Shown piece by piece: positions 25,474 through 35,515 of a stretch of 64,000 nucleotides of DNA. Under the pieces are notes generated by a model. That model ran no database searches and was not told the origin of the DNA. It saw only the letters and a program-made list of their open reading frames with translations. Source of the DNA: Mycobacteroides immunogenum (lineage in GTDB: Bacteria > Actinomycetota > Actinomycetes > Mycobacteriales > Mycobacteriaceae); contig NZ_CP011530.1 of NCBI RefSeq assembly GCF_001605725.1, forward strand, positions 1,984,001-2,048,000, in the 5' to 3' direction. A program made the position numbers and the translations under genes. Position 1 is the stretch's first letter, and each line of letters starts with the position of its first letter.

Positions 25474-26451
25474 TTACTGGGGAGTGACCACCACCCGCAC
25501 CCCGGACGGCTCCTTTGCCGCCCAGACGGTTTCGATATCGGCCAGCGGCCGGGCCAGTGTCTGTAGCTGCAGGTCGCCGCTGTCGACCATGGCGAAGAGC
25601 TTGGGCAGTGCCTCGGTACGTGCCTGCAACAGTGCCTCCGGCGGCACGCTGCCGATGCCGACACCGGACAACGTGATGCCGGTGCTGCGCAAAGTCGATG
25701 CGTTCACGCTGATCGTTTCCCCGGTCATCGCGCCGATCTGTACGAACCGGGTGGCGTGGAAGTGCGCCGAGGGGTGGCTGTCCGCCAGCGCGTTCAGGGT
25801 CTGCTCGGCGGGGGAGCCCCACAGATAATCCAGCACCGCGTCGAACGGGTGCGCCGCATGCCGCACGGTGATGGCCTCGGCCAGGTCATCGCTGCCCAAC
25901 GCGATCACATCGTCGGCACCCACCGTGCGCAGCCAGTCCAGTCGCTCGGCGTTGCGTCCCGCGACGGTCACCTGTCCAGCGCCGAACACGGATTTGGCGA
26001 GCTGGACGGCCAGTGAGCCGGTGACCCCGGTGGCCCCGAGCACCAGCACATGCTGGCCAGGCCGCACGGCGGCACCATGGGACAGGGCCAACCAGGCCGA
26101 TATTCCCGGGTTGGGGATCGCGGCGGCGGTCACCGAATCGACGTGCTCGGGTACCTCGACGGCACCGGCGGGGTACACCAGGGTGCGCTCAGCCATCATT
26201 CCGTACGGTGCAAGCGATCCGGAGTACACGCGCTTGCCGTTGGCCAGCCGGGCCACGCCGTCCACGCCGGCGATGGCCGGAGGAGTGATTTCCTTGCTGC
26301 TGTAATGCTTCCCGGAGATGACGGCCCGGGTGAGGTTGGTCAGGGCCGACGCCTCCACGGTGGCGACCTCGGCGCCGTCGGTGGGCTGGGGGTCGGGGAA
26401 GTCGGTGTAGGCGGGCTGTTGTCCCCACTCATGAACGACCGCTGCCTTCAT
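25474..26451 (-). CDS. Zinc-free MDR-family NAD(P)H oxidoreductase
   Basis: The 325-residue protein starts at ATG 26451 with GAGGAGGA upstream; longer frames upstream are not coding. It has the medium-chain dehydrogenase fold with the nucleotide loop LGATGVTGSLAVQLAK and no zinc cysteines, so it belongs to the quinone-oxidoreductase-like branch. The divergent MarR gene and shared operators suggest induction by a small electrophile or quinone. Confidence 0.88.
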   Translation of the reverse strand: MKAAVVHEWGQQPAYTDFPDPQPTDGAEVATVEASALTNLTRAVISGKHYSSKEITPPAIAGVDGVARLANGKRVYSGSLAPYGMMAERTLVYPAGAVEVPEHVDSVTAAAIPNPGISAWLALSHGAAVRPGQHVLVLGATGVTGSLAVQLAKSVFGAGQVTVAGRNAERLDWLRTVGADDVIALGSDDLAEAITVRHAAHPFDAVLDYLWGSPAEQTLNALADSHPSAHFHATRFVQIGAMTGETISVNASTLRSTGITLSGVGIGSVPPEALLQARTEALPKLFAMVDSGDLQLQTLARPLADIETVWAAKEPSGVRVVVTPQ

Positions 26452-26477
26452 GGCGTCCTCCTCAAGTTTCTGTAGAA

Positions 26478-26553
26478 ATGGTTTCCATCGAAACCATGTG
26501 AACACTGTACGTCGCGCGCCGCGGGATGGCAATATGGTTTCCATGAAAACCAA
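26478..26553. promoter_or_regulatory. Two MarR-type operators between divergent genes
   Basis: ATGGTTTC-CATC-GAAACCAT (26478-26497) is a perfect 8-bp inverted repeat. A second, weaker copy, ATGGTTTC-CATG-AAAACCAA (26534-26553), covers the start codon of the regulator. The pair would let the regulator repress both the oxidoreductase and itself. Confidence 0.75.
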
Positions 26554-27055
26554 GTCGGCGCTGATCGCCAGCATCAACACGCTGGTGAGTGCGGTGGGGG
26601 ACAAGTTCGAACCCGATGAGGATGCCGACGCCGAACGGGATTTCATGGCGCAGCGGTGCCCGCGCCGGATGGAACGGCTCATCAGCACGTTGCCGACACT
26701 GTCGCTGCATCTGCTGGCGGCCGTCGCTGAGGGGCCGGTCAGCGTGGTGGGTCTGGCCGGCCGCTCGGGTCAGCTCAAGGGCACGGTGTCCAAGCACGTG
26801 CAGCGGCTGGTGGATGCGGGCTGGATTGAGCGCGCGCCGATTCCCGGTAACCGCAAGGAGATTGAGCTGATCCTGACGGCCGACGGACGTACCGTCGTCG
26901 ACGTGCACGCCCAGCTCCATGAGGAAATGGATCGCGGCGTGCATGACTTCCTGCAGCGCTACAGCAATGCCGATCTGCAGGTTGTCGAGAAAGTCCTACA
27001 GGATTTGTTGGCCTCCGAAAAGGATGGCGTGCGTATCGTGGCGGCCGCGCGCTAG
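26543..27055 (+). CDS. MarR-family transcriptional regulator
   Basis: The 170-residue protein starts at ATG 26543 (ATG 26534 is possible). The winged helix is visible as VSVVGLAGRSGQLKGTVSKHVQRLVDAGWIER followed by the wing NRKEIELILTADGR. Dimerisation helices are at both ends. It probably represses the divergent oxidoreductase through the two operators in the shared promoter. Confidence 0.88.
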   Translation: MKTKSALIASINTLVSAVGDKFEPDEDADAERDFMAQRCPRRMERLISTLPTLSLHLLAAVAEGPVSVVGLAGRSGQLKGTVSKHVQRLVDAGWIERAPIPGNRKEIELILTADGRTVVDVHAQLHEEMDRGVHDFLQRYSNADLQVVEKVLQDLLASEKDGVRIVAAAR

Positions 27056-27062
27056 CGCGATT

Positions 27063-27659
27063 TCAGTCACGCACCTTGATGGAAAGCGTGGGTTTGGCAG
27101 TGCCCCCATGCTCCAGCCGTTCCCACGCCGTATCGATCAGCGGCTGCAGCAGCAGCGCGCCCATCTGGCGCACCATCACCGAGACGATCTGCGTCGATTC
27201 GGGCCGATCGGTGGGCGCCATGCCCTCCTTTCGGAGGTTGACCACCTCGTCGCGGGTCAGTTCAACCAGCGCGTCGAGCAGGTGGGTCTGTTCCACCGAG
27301 GGCTCCAGCACCGCCCGGCGCACGTAGTTCACCACCGGGGGATTGGCCGTGAGCATGTCGGTCACCGCGGCGTCGCGCGCTGCGGCGAGCTTGCGCGGGT
27401 CGGTCTCATGATCGGCCGAGCGCAACGCCTCGATGTAGTAGTCGACCACCAATTGATCGACGGCCTCTCTGAGTCCTGCCTTGGTCTTGAAATGGTGCTG
27501 CACCAGCCCGAGGGTTACCCCTGCCTCGGATGCCACCGCACGCAATGAGATTCGCTCCTCGCCGTACTGCGCGTAGAGATCCAGTGCCGTATTGCGAATA
27601 CGCGCCTTCGCGGTGAGGTCCTCGGCGGCCGCGCGTGGGTTTGCCATGGGCGTCATCAT
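27063..27659 (-). CDS. TetR-family regulator
   Basis: The 198-residue protein starts at ATG 27659 or 27647. Its N-terminal helix-turn-helix is ISLRAVASEAGVTLGLVQHHFKTKAGLREAVD, followed by a helical ligand domain. It is divergent from an acyl-CoA dehydrogenase gene with a matching palindrome between them, so it likely controls that lipid-degradation operon in response to an acyl-CoA or similar ligand. Confidence 0.9.
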   Translation of the reverse strand: MMTPMANPRAAAEDLTAKARIRNTALDLYAQYGEERISLRAVASEAGVTLGLVQHHFKTKAGLREAVDQLVVDYYIEALRSADHETDPRKLAAARDAAVTDMLTANPPVVNYVRRAVLEPSVEQTHLLDALVELTRDEVVNLRKEGMAPTDRPESTQIVSVMVRQMGALLLQPLIDTAWERLEHGGTAKPTLSIKVRD

Positions 27660-27687
27660 AGCGCAGCCCTTTACAAATGAATCTCAA

Positions 27688-27705
27688 ACGATACGCTTGT
27701 ATCGT
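27688..27705. promoter_or_regulatory. Probable TetR operator
   Basis: ACGATAC (27688-27694) and GTATCGT (27699-27705) form a perfect inverted repeat around GCTT. It lies midway in the short space between the divergent TetR gene and the acyl-CoA dehydrogenase gene. Confidence 0.7.
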
Positions 27706-27729
27706 CTCAACGAGGAGGTCACTGACAAG

Positions 27730-28890
27730 ATGTCTGCACTGTTCCCGGCTTATCACGCGTCCTGGGAGACCGACGCACACCGCGACCTGCGCAAGCACGC
27801 CGCGGAGTTTCTCCGCAAGGAGTCGACACCCCATCAGGAGCGCTGGAGCGCTCAGCATCAGGTGGACCGCGAATTCTGGAACAAGCTGGGCGACGCGGGC
27901 CTGCTCGGCCTGGACCTGCCCGAGGAATACGGCGGCGCCGGAGGCGATTTCGGGTTCTCCGCGGTGGTGGCCGAGGAACTAGCGCTGGCCCAGGACACCG
28001 CGACGGGCTGGGCCGTGCACTCGCCGATCGTCGCGCATTACATCAACACCTACGGCAACACCGAGCAGAAGGACCGCTGGATGCCTGGCATCATCAGCGG
28101 TGATCTGGTGTTGGCCATCGCGATGACCGAGCCCGGTACCGGCTCGGACCTGCAAGGGGTGCGCACCACTGCCATCCGGGACGGCGATCACTACGTGGTC
28201 AACGGCTCGAAGACGTTCATTTCCAACGGCACTCACTGCGACCTGCTGGTGATCGTGGCCAAGACCGATCCGGGGCAGGGCGCGAAAGGCATATCGCTGA
28301 TCGTCGCCGAAACCAAAGATCTGCCAGGATTCGAACGCGGCCGGGTATTGCAAAAGGTGGGCCAGCACGGGCAGGACACCCGGGAACTGTTCTTCACCGA
28401 TATGCGCGTACCGGTGGCCAATCGGCTCGGTGAGGAAGACGGACAAGGCTTCTTCCAGCTGATGACACAGCTCGCGCGTGAACGCCTGATCATCGCCGCG
28501 GGAAACGCGGGGATGGCCGAGGCCGCGGTGCTTGAGTCCATCGAGTACACCAAGGAACGCGAGGCTTTCGGCAAGCCGCTCATCAAGTTTCAGAACACCA
28601 AATTCCAGCTTGCCGAGCTGAAGGCGGAAGTGCTGTCCATCAAGACGACCGTCGACTGGTGTATCCAGAACTACATCGACGGCGCCAACGATCCCGCCAC
28701 CGCGTCCATTGCCAAGCTGGTGGCCACCGACAAGGGGGTCGCCGTGGTGGATCGGTGTGTGCAGTTCTTCGGCGGCTACGGCTACATGATGGAATACCCG
28801 ATCGCCCGCGCGTATGCCGCCGCGCGCGTGAACAAAATCTACGGCGGCACAAGCGAAATCATGAAAGAACTGATCTCTCGGTCGTTGTGA
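27730..28890 (+). CDS. Acyl-CoA dehydrogenase (FadE)
   Basis: The 386-residue protein starts at ATG 27730 with GAGGAGG upstream. It carries the complete ACAD fold with AIAMTEPGTGSDLQGVRTTA, NGSKTFISNGTHCD, and QFFGGYGYMMEYPIARAYAAARVNKIYGGTSEIMKE. The ending matches long-chain or branched acyl-CoA dehydrogenases. The thiolase-like gene follows 22 bases later, so the pair probably serves one degradation pathway. Confidence 0.92.
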   Translation: MSALFPAYHASWETDAHRDLRKHAAEFLRKESTPHQERWSAQHQVDREFWNKLGDAGLLGLDLPEEYGGAGGDFGFSAVVAEELALAQDTATGWAVHSPIVAHYINTYGNTEQKDRWMPGIISGDLVLAIAMTEPGTGSDLQGVRTTAIRDGDHYVVNGSKTFISNGTHCDLLVIVAKTDPGQGAKGISLIVAETKDLPGFERGRVLQKVGQHGQDTRELFFTDMRVPVANRLGEEDGQGFFQLMTQLARERLIIAAGNAGMAEAAVLESIEYTKEREAFGKPLIKFQNTKFQLAELKAEVLSIKTTVDWCIQNYIDGANDPATASIAKLVATDKGVAVVDRCVQFFGGYGYMMEYPIARAYAAARVNKIYGGTSEIMKELISRSL

Positions 28891-28912
28891 CCGGCCACGA
28901 TAAGGAGCCAGC

Positions 28913-30121
28913 ATGAGACAGCAGAACAAGGCATTCGTCGTCGGAGTCGGCATGACGAAGTTCGAGAAACCCGGGAGCCGGGAAGGCTGGGATTACCCGG
29001 CGATGGTCAAGGAAAGCGGAACCAAGGCCCTCGACGATGCTGGGATACGGTACGAACAGATCGAGCAGGCATTCATCGGGAACGTCTACGGCGATTCGTG
29101 TTCCGGACACCGCGCGCTCTACGAGCTGGGCCACACCGGCATCCCGATCTACAACGTCAACAGCAACTGCTCGACCGGGTCGACGGCACTGTTCATGGCC
29201 GCCAATGCCATTCGTAGTGGGCAGTCCGATGTGGTGATGGCGGCCGGGTTCGAGAAGATGGAACGCGGCTCACTCAGCATGAAGTACACCGATCGCGAGT
29301 CGCCGCTGCTGCCGCAGCTGAACCGGTTGGGTGAGCTCACGCCGCCGCAAATGCCCATGACCGCATGGATGTTCGCCGCGGCCGCGGAGGAATACATGCG
29401 CGAGTATGGCCTGACCGCCGAGCAGCTCGCCTGGATCGGTTACAAGAACCACAAGCATTCGGTCAACAACCCCTACAGCCAGTTTCAGGACGAGTACTCG
29501 CTGGAGGACATCCTCTCCTCACGCAGCATCGTGGCACCGCTGACCAAGCTGCAATGCTCACCCACCTCCGACGGTTCGGCCGCGGCCATCGTGGCCAGCG
29601 AGGAATTCGTCGACAAGCACGGACTCGCCGAGCAGGCCGTCGAGATCGTCGGACAAGCCACCGTCACCGACCGCGCCGACACCTTCGACGGGACCGCCGC
29701 CGGAATCGTCGGTGCGCACATGAACAAGGCCGCGGTACAAGCCGTCTACGAGCAGGCGCAGATCGGGCCCGAGGACATCGACGTCATCGAACTGCACGAC
29801 TGCTTCTCCGCCAACGAAATCCTGGTGTACGAGGCGTTGGGGCTGTGTGAGCGGGGTGAGGCAGGCAAGCTGATCGACAACGAGGACACCACCTTTGGAG
29901 GCAAATGGGTGGTCAATCCGTCCGGCGGCCTCATCTCCAAGGGGCACCCGCTCGGTGCCACCGGGTTGGCCCAGTGCGCGGAGCTGAACTGGCAACTGCG
30001 CGGGCAAGCCGACAAGCGGCAGGTCGCCGGCGCCGCGACCAAGGACGGGGTGGCCCTGCAGCACAACATCGGGCTCGGCGGTTCGGTGGTCGTCACCGCC
30101 TACCGGCCCGCGCAGCGTTAG
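28913..30121 (+). CDS. SCP2-type thiolase / lipid-transfer protein
   Basis: The 402-residue protein starts at ATG 28913 with AAGGAG upstream. It is the thiolase fold: nucleophile Cys in [21 protein letters not shown], then [21 protein letters not shown] and [17 protein letters not shown] with the catalytic His. These features match SCP2-thiolases, which cleave 3-ketoacyl-CoA, often with branched or sterol side chains. It converges on and touches the flavoprotein gene. Confidence 0.92.
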   Translation: MRQQNKAFVVGVGMTKFEKPGSREGWDYPAMVKESGTKALDDAGIRYEQIEQAFIGNVYGDSCSGHRALYELGHTGIPIYNVNSNCSTGSTALFMAANAIRSGQSDVVMAAGFEKMERGSLSMKYTDRESPLLPQLNRLGELTPPQMPMTAWMFAAAAEEYMREYGLTAEQLAWIGYKNHKHSVNNPYSQFQDEYSLEDILSSRSIVAPLTKLQCSPTSDGSAAAIVASEEFVDKHGLAEQAVEIVGQATVTDRADTFDGTAAGIVGAHMNKAAVQAVYEQAQIGPEDIDVIELHDCFSANEILVYEALGLCERGEAGKLIDNEDTTFGGKWVVNPSGGLISKGHPLGATGLAQCAELNWQLRGQADKRQVAGAATKDGVALQHNIGLGGSVVVTAYRPAQR

Positions 30122-31491
30122 GCGGCGCGCACCAGGCCCGACCGCGCGAACCGGCCGGCGGGGGAGAAGCGCTCCAGAATGGCGTCGGCAGGTTCTCCCG
30201 CCCAGTCGGTGATCAGTTCCTTGGCGGCCTCGACCGACGTCACCCGTTCAAAGGGTTTCGGGTCGTCGAGCAGGCTGAACAACCGGGACGCGAAGCCCTC
30301 GTGGACGTGGGCCGCAGCGAAGAACAGGTCGCCGTAGTCGTGCAGCTCATCGTCGCCCAGATAGAGCCTGGTCACCAATTGAGCGGACCTGGCGCGCTGG
30401 TCATAGAACTCCTCGTACGCGGCGGTGAGCCACGCCGTGTCGAAGGGGCCGTCATGTGCGGCGGCCCTGTGGACCAGCGCGGCCGCCTGCACCAGACCGC
30501 CCTGCGCGCCCTGCCCGGCGATCGGGTCGTACGCCACCGCGGTGTCACCCAGCGCGGCAACGGGATGCCCGCCGGCGGTGCGGCCCACCCCGTGCCGCAC
30601 CAGCTGCGTCACCGCTCCGGTGATCCACGAATGCGGATCCTCTTCGATGACGTTGAGCGCCAACACCTCCGGCAGGTCCCAGTCGAGGTATTCGCGATGT
30701 ACGTCCGTCACCGCCTGGAGCGCGGAGGCCGCGCTGTCGACCTCGGCGTAGCGCCGCTCCCATTCGCTACCGGGCTTGGCCCAGGTCAGGAATGACCACG
30801 CGGGCCCGGCGTCCTTGTGCAAGTAGGGCCCCCACCAGGCCTCACCCTGGTCGGTGATGAACGAGAACGCGCTGTGCCGTCCACCGGCGGAGCCCCGGTG
30901 CGCGAAGACCTCCGGTCCATGCCCCAAGCCGGCCACCGTCAGCATCAACAGCCGCCGCTGCGGGCGGTCATACACGGTGCGCGAGGCGTCCACCGGAAAC
31001 AACGAGGACAGCCCGCTGCGGCCGGTCGCGACTAGGGTCAGATCGTGCCCGGCGGCGATCCCGTCGAGGCGTTCCGGATGCACCTGCTCCACCACAAAGC
31101 GCCCGCCGCGCTCCTGGAACTTGGTGAGCCGGTCGTCGGCCTTGAGTCTGGTGTCGACGGCGACGCCGCGGGTACCGCCGTCGAAGTCGGCGTCAAAGGC
31201 GATGACCTCGGGGCGGGCAGGTTCGCTGCCGTCGACAAGCCGCACGCTGAGCCCCGTCGAGGTCGGGCCGGGCTCCAGGTAGCTGGTGAGCCCCAGGCTG
31301 GCCTCCGCGCGCTGTGCCGCGCCGAAGATCAGCGCCGTGCCCGTCGCGGGTACGTCCTCGCGCAGACTCCGCTGGTGACGATCGCTATAGATAGTGACGT
31401 CAAAACCCTTGTCCAGCAGTCCCAGCGCGGCGGTTACGCCAGTTTGGCCCGCGCCGATGATGGCGGCCTTGCGCCCATGTTTCGTCGTCAT
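30118..31491 (-). CDS. StyA-like FAD monooxygenase
   Basis: The protein has about 457 residues; the start is at 31491 or 31500. The N-terminal Rossmann fingerprint [29 protein letters not shown] binds FAD. The middle and end ([23 protein letters not shown]) match styrene-monooxygenase-type proteins, which need a separate flavin reductase. No reductase gene is adjacent. The substrate is unknown. Confidence 0.8.
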   Translation of the reverse strand: MTTKHGRKAAIIGAGQTGVTAALGLLDKGFDVTIYSDRHQRSLREDVPATGTALIFGAAQRAEASLGLTSYLEPGPTSTGLSVRLVDGSEPARPEVIAFDADFDGGTRGVAVDTRLKADDRLTKFQERGGRFVVEQVHPERLDGIAAGHDLTLVATGRSGLSSLFPVDASRTVYDRPQRRLLMLTVAGLGHGPEVFAHRGSAGGRHSAFSFITDQGEAWWGPYLHKDAGPAWSFLTWAKPGSEWERRYAEVDSAASALQAVTDVHREYLDWDLPEVLALNVIEEDPHSWITGAVTQLVRHGVGRTAGGHPVAALGDTAVAYDPIAGQGAQGGLVQAAALVHRAAAHDGPFDTAWLTAAYEEFYDQRARSAQLVTRLYLGDDELHDYGDLFFAAAHVHEGFASRLFSLLDDPKPFERVTSVEAAKELITDWAGEPADAILERFSPAGRFARSGLVRAA

Positions 31492-31566
31492 GTTCGCCAC
31501 TATCGATGTGTGAACTTGTGCGCGAAAGGCACCCGCTCACGGTGATTGCAAGGGCAATAATGGCCC

Positions 31567-32631
31567 GTGCGCAATCGGCAGCGGCTGGAACCGGGTTTCC
31601 AGTACAACGTGGTCACCAATGGCCTGCGAGATACGGGGCAACTGGGGCGGCTCCAGGTCGCTATCGGCGTGATGTGCATGTTGGTGGTACTGCTCGGTGT
31701 GATCAGCAACTTCAATTCTCTCGGACCACAGGGTTTTTGGCCGCGTACGATCCTGAACATCGCGGCGGGGTCGGCGGTGATCGTCGGCCTGTGCTGGTTC
31801 CTTCTGCCGTGGCCCAGTCGACGCGTCATTGTCTGTTTCGTGGTGTGGGCCGACGTGACGGTGGCGATCGGGACAGGAACCTTTTCCGATCCCATGGCCC
31901 GGCTTTTTGCGGTTATCTACCTAGGCCTTATTGGGCTGGTCCCCGCCTTTTTTCTGGGGAGACGCGGGCTGGTGGCGCATTGCGGTTTCGGGCTGGTGAA
32001 CCTGGGCGTGCTCGTCACGCTCAATGTCCATTCCGGCAATTCGACATGGTTCGACCAGATCATGTACGTGTTGCCGGTTCTTACCTCCGTCATGATCGTC
32101 CCGATCCTCCTGCAATCGGTGATCGAAGGGACTACGTACTCGATCCTGGGATCGGCGGTTGCCGCCAACCGTGATCCGCTGACAGGCCTGCTGAACCGGC
32201 GGGGGGTCACCACCACCACGCAGCTCCTGCACCACAAACGGCTTGATGCCGTCGAGGTCGTCGTCGTGCTGTTGGATCTGGACGGCCTTAAGGAACTCAA
32301 TGACGCACGTGGTCACGACGCCGGAGACGCGGCGCTGATAGCGGTGGCCGACATGCTGATGGCGAGCACCCGCGTCGGTGAGATCGCCGCCCGCATTGGT
32401 GGTGACGAGTTCCTGGTCGTGGCATTTCCCGGCAGACGTGAGAGCATCCACGACACCATCCGCCGGGTCAGCACTCCGCGCCCTGGGATCGATTCATGGA
32501 GCCTGAGCGTTGGTGCCGCCTGGCAGTCCACCGTCGATGGAGGTTTTGATTTCGAGCACCTCATCCGGCGCGCGGACGAGGACCTGTACCGGGCCAAGAG
32601 CTCGCGTGGTCTGTCGCAACAGCGCCAATGA
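31567..32631 (+). CDS. Membrane diguanylate cyclase (GGDEF), second copy
   Basis: The 354-residue protein starts at GTG 31567. Five or six transmembrane helices (about 28-195) lead to NRDPLTGLLNRRGV and an intact GGDEF in ARIGGDEFLVV, so it should make cyclic di-GMP. The I-site position reads RVGE, a near but not exact RxxD. It has the same architecture as the protein at 9008, though sequence similarity in the membrane region is low. Confidence 0.9.
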   Translation: MRNRQRLEPGFQYNVVTNGLRDTGQLGRLQVAIGVMCMLVVLLGVISNFNSLGPQGFWPRTILNIAAGSAVIVGLCWFLLPWPSRRVIVCFVVWADVTVAIGTGTFSDPMARLFAVIYLGLIGLVPAFFLGRRGLVAHCGFGLVNLGVLVTLNVHSGNSTWFDQIMYVLPVLTSVMIVPILLQSVIEGTTYSILGSAVAANRDPLTGLLNRRGVTTTTQLLHHKRLDAVEVVVVLLDLDGLKELNDARGHDAGDAALIAVADMLMASTRVGEIAARIGGDEFLVVAFPGRRESIHDTIRRVSTPRPGIDSWSLSVGAAWQSTVDGGFDFEHLIRRADEDLYRAKSSRGLSQQRQ

Positions 32632-32641
32632 ACGGCAGTAT

Positions 32642-34390
32642 CTAGCTCTCTGGCGCGGCGTAAGTCTGCCGCCCAGCCAGGTAGGTGGCTTGCACCGAGA
32701 TATCTCGCAGGGCGTCCGGATTCACCGCGTGCGGATCGGCCGAAAGCACCACCAGGTCGGCATACTTGCCCCGCTCCAGGCTGCCGATCTCGGTGTCCAG
32801 GTGCAATTGCCAGGCCGCGTCGATGGTCTGCGCCCGCACCGCCTGGGCGACGCTGATCCGTTGTTCGGGCGCCAGGATTCGGCCCGAGCCGTTGGCCTTG
32901 CGGGTGACGGCGGTGGCGATGTTGCCCAGCGGATCCGGGGGTGAGACGTTGCCGTCGTTGTGAAACGAAACCCGAAGCCCGGCATCGAGAGCCGACTTCG
33001 CGGACATCCAGTGCGCGCCATGATCCTGGCCAAACAGTTCGTCAATGAGCGGATCGCCCCAGAAGTAGACGTGCTCGATGAACAGGCTCGGATGCACGCC
33101 CAGGCGTGCCGCGCGCTGGAACTGTGTGGGGGTCATCGCGCCCACATGTTCGAGGCGCGAGCGCACCGAGGCGGGGGATTGGGCCTTTTCGTAGGAGTCC
33201 AGAACGACATCGATCGCCGAGTCGCCGTGCACGTGGCAGGACAGCTGCCAGCCCTGTTTGATGAATCCCGTGGCCAGCTCGGTGATCTGCTCGGGGGTGT
33301 AATTCATGCCCCCGTGGTGGTGCGGTTCCAGCCCCATGCGGCGGGTGGCCGCGGTATCCAAGTAGGGGAACGAGGTGAAAATGTTTCCCTGCCACGGTGA
33401 TCCGTCCGCCCATAGCTTCATGCCGATCTGGGCGAACAGCTGATCGGCGCCGGCCCGGGCGCCCGCCACGTGGCCCGGATCCTTGGCGAGATCCGGGGTG
33501 CCGATCTCGTAGGCGCGGATGCGGAGCTTGACGTCGGGGTCCGCGGCCATCTTGCGATACAGGTCACCTTGTTGGGCGGCGGTGTAGCTGTGCTCGCTGG
33601 AGGTCGCGATACCGGCGGCTGCCAGCTGCCCGAACGCCCACTGCATGTTTTCGAATGCGTTGGGCTGCGCGACTTTCAAGAGATAAGGCATGGCCAGCGT
33701 CTGCAAAGCCGCGGCCTCACGCACTTCGCCAGTGAGTTCACCATCTGGGCCGCGAACATATTCCGCGCCGACCGGATTCGGGGTGTCGTTGGTGATACCC
33801 GCGAGCCGGAACGCGGCGGTGTTGGCATAGGCGGCATGCCCGCTGTTGGCGATGATGATCACCGGATTGTTCGGGGCGAGCCTGTCGAGCTGTGTGCGCG
33901 TGGGCAATTGGAGATCGGGCTGAAGCAGGACGTCGATGCCGTACAGCAGCACCTGAGTGCCATCGGGACCGTCCTGAATCGCGTCGGTGAGCTTTCGCAT
34001 CACCTCCGCACCGGTCGGCACCACGAACGGCCGCACATCGATCGCCGGCGGGCCCAGGGTCAGCGCGACCTGCAGGGGATGGCTGTGCGGTTCCACGAAC
34101 GCGGGCAGTAGCGCGCGCCCGCCGAGTTCGATCACCTCCGTGCCGGAGGTGCGCAGCGCCAGCACATCCCGCCGCGAACCGACGGCGGCGATCTTGCCTC
34201 CGGTGACGGCCAGCGCCTCGGCCACGGTGCCGTGCCCGTCGATCGTCACCACCGGGCCGCCGACAAAGATCAGATCGGCACCTTCACCGGCGCCGGCGTC
34301 ATCGCCGCACGCGGCAAGCGTGGCCAATCCCGTTGTGGCAGCGGCCGCGGCGGCACCGCCGACCACGAACTGCCTCCGATTGATCGACAA
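32642..34390 (-). CDS. Exported YtcJ-like amidohydrolase, lipoprotein
   Basis: The 582-residue protein starts at TTG 34390 with AGGA correctly placed 7 bases upstream. Twin-arginine NRRQFVVGG and a lipobox LAACG show it is folded before export and lipid-anchored. Metal motifs of the amidohydrolase_3 family are FVEPHSHPL near residue 100, CHVHGDSAID, and EHVGAMTPTQ. It follows mscR with 12 bases between, so the two are probably cotranscribed. Substrate unknown. Confidence 0.85.
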   Translation of the reverse strand: MSINRRQFVVGGAAAAAATTGLATLAACGDDAGAGEGADLIFVGGPVVTIDGHGTVAEALAVTGGKIAAVGSRRDVLALRTSGTEVIELGGRALLPAFVEPHSHPLQVALTLGPPAIDVRPFVVPTGAEVMRKLTDAIQDGPDGTQVLLYGIDVLLQPDLQLPTRTQLDRLAPNNPVIIIANSGHAAYANTAAFRLAGITNDTPNPVGAEYVRGPDGELTGEVREAAALQTLAMPYLLKVAQPNAFENMQWAFGQLAAAGIATSSEHSYTAAQQGDLYRKMAADPDVKLRIRAYEIGTPDLAKDPGHVAGARAGADQLFAQIGMKLWADGSPWQGNIFTSFPYLDTAATRRMGLEPHHHGGMNYTPEQITELATGFIKQGWQLSCHVHGDSAIDVVLDSYEKAQSPASVRSRLEHVGAMTPTQFQRAARLGVHPSLFIEHVYFWGDPLIDELFGQDHGAHWMSAKSALDAGLRVSFHNDGNVSPPDPLGNIATAVTRKANGSGRILAPEQRISVAQAVRAQTIDAAWQLHLDTEIGSLERGKYADLVVLSADPHAVNPDALRDISVQATYLAGRQTYAAPES

Positions 34391-34402
34391 CGCAATTCCT
34401 GG

Positions 34403-35491
34403 CTACAACACCACGACGGAACGCAGCACCTCGCCGTGATGCATCTTCTCGAAGGCGGCTTCGATGTTCTCGATGCCGATGCGTTCGCTGACAAAGCGGT
34501 CCAGCGGCAACCGGCCCTGCTGGTAGAGCGACACCAGGGTGGGGAAGTCGCGTTCCGGTAGGCAGTCGCCGTACCAGGACGACTTCAACGACCCGCCGCG
34601 CGAGAAGAAGTCGATCAGCGGCATCTCCAGTGTCATGTCAGGGGTGGGCACGCCAACCAAAACCACGGTGCCGGCCAGATCGCGTGCGTAGAAGGCCTGC
34701 TTCCAGGTTTCCGGCCGGCCCACCGCGTCGATGACCACGTCGGCGCCGAACTCGTCGGTGAGTTCCTGGACCGCGGTGACCACATCATCGACCTTGCGGG
34801 CATTGATGGTGTCGGTGGCTCCGAAGTCCTTGGCCCAGGCCAGCTTGGTGTCATCGGTGTCGATGGCGATGATCGTGCGTGCCCCTGCCAACCTGGCACC
34901 CGCGATCGCGGCATCGCCGACCCCGCCACAGCCGATCACCGCGACGGTGTCGTCACGGCCCACATTGCCGGTGTTCACCGCGGCGCCCAGCCCGGCCATC
35001 ACGCCGCAGCCCAGCAGTCCCACCACGGCCGGGTCGGCCGACGGATCCACCTTGGTGCATTGCCCGGCATGTACCAGCGTCTTCTCGATGAACGCGCCGA
35101 TACCCAGGGCCGGGGTCAGCTCGGTGCCATCGGTCAGCGTCATCTTCTGGGTGGCGTTGAAGGTGTCAAAGCAGTACTGCGGGCGCCCGCGTTTGCACGC
35201 CCGGCACACGCCACACACGGCCCGCCAATTCAGGATCACGAAATCGCCCGGCTGGACGGTGGTTACACCGTCGCCGACGGTCTCCACGACTCCCGCGGCC
35301 TCGTGGCCGAGCAGAAACGGAAACTCGTCGTTGATGCCGCCCTCGCGATAGGTCAGGTCGGTGTGGCATACCCCGCAGGCCTGCACCTTCACCACGACCT
35401 CACCGGGGCCTGGATCGGGGACGATGATGTCCACCAATTCCACGGGCGCCTTCACCGAACGAGCGATCACACCGCGCACAGTTTGAGACAT
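34403..35491 (-). CDS. mscR: S-(hydroxymethyl)mycothiol dehydrogenase
   Basis: The protein has 362 residues from ATG 35491. It is nearly identical in pattern to M. tuberculosis Rv2259 (AdhE2/MscR), starting MSQTVRGVI. The catalytic zinc site is [10 protein letters not shown] with GHEAAG; the structural zinc is held by [29 protein letters not shown] binds NAD. It oxidises the mycothiol adduct of formaldehyde and reduces S-nitrosomycothiol, protecting against formaldehyde and nitric oxide. The presence of this enzyme supports an actinobacterial host. Confidence 0.95.
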   Translation of the reverse strand: MSQTVRGVIARSVKAPVELVDIIVPDPGPGEVVVKVQACGVCHTDLTYREGGINDEFPFLLGHEAAGVVETVGDGVTTVQPGDFVILNWRAVCGVCRACKRGRPQYCFDTFNATQKMTLTDGTELTPALGIGAFIEKTLVHAGQCTKVDPSADPAVVGLLGCGVMAGLGAAVNTGNVGRDDTVAVIGCGGVGDAAIAGARLAGARTIIAIDTDDTKLAWAKDFGATDTINARKVDDVVTAVQELTDEFGADVVIDAVGRPETWKQAFYARDLAGTVVLVGVPTPDMTLEMPLIDFFSRGGSLKSSWYGDCLPERDFPTLVSLYQQGRLPLDRFVSERIGIENIEAAFEKMHHGEVLRSVVVL

Positions 35492-35515
35492 GCGCATGAC
35501 GCTACAGTCCCAACC

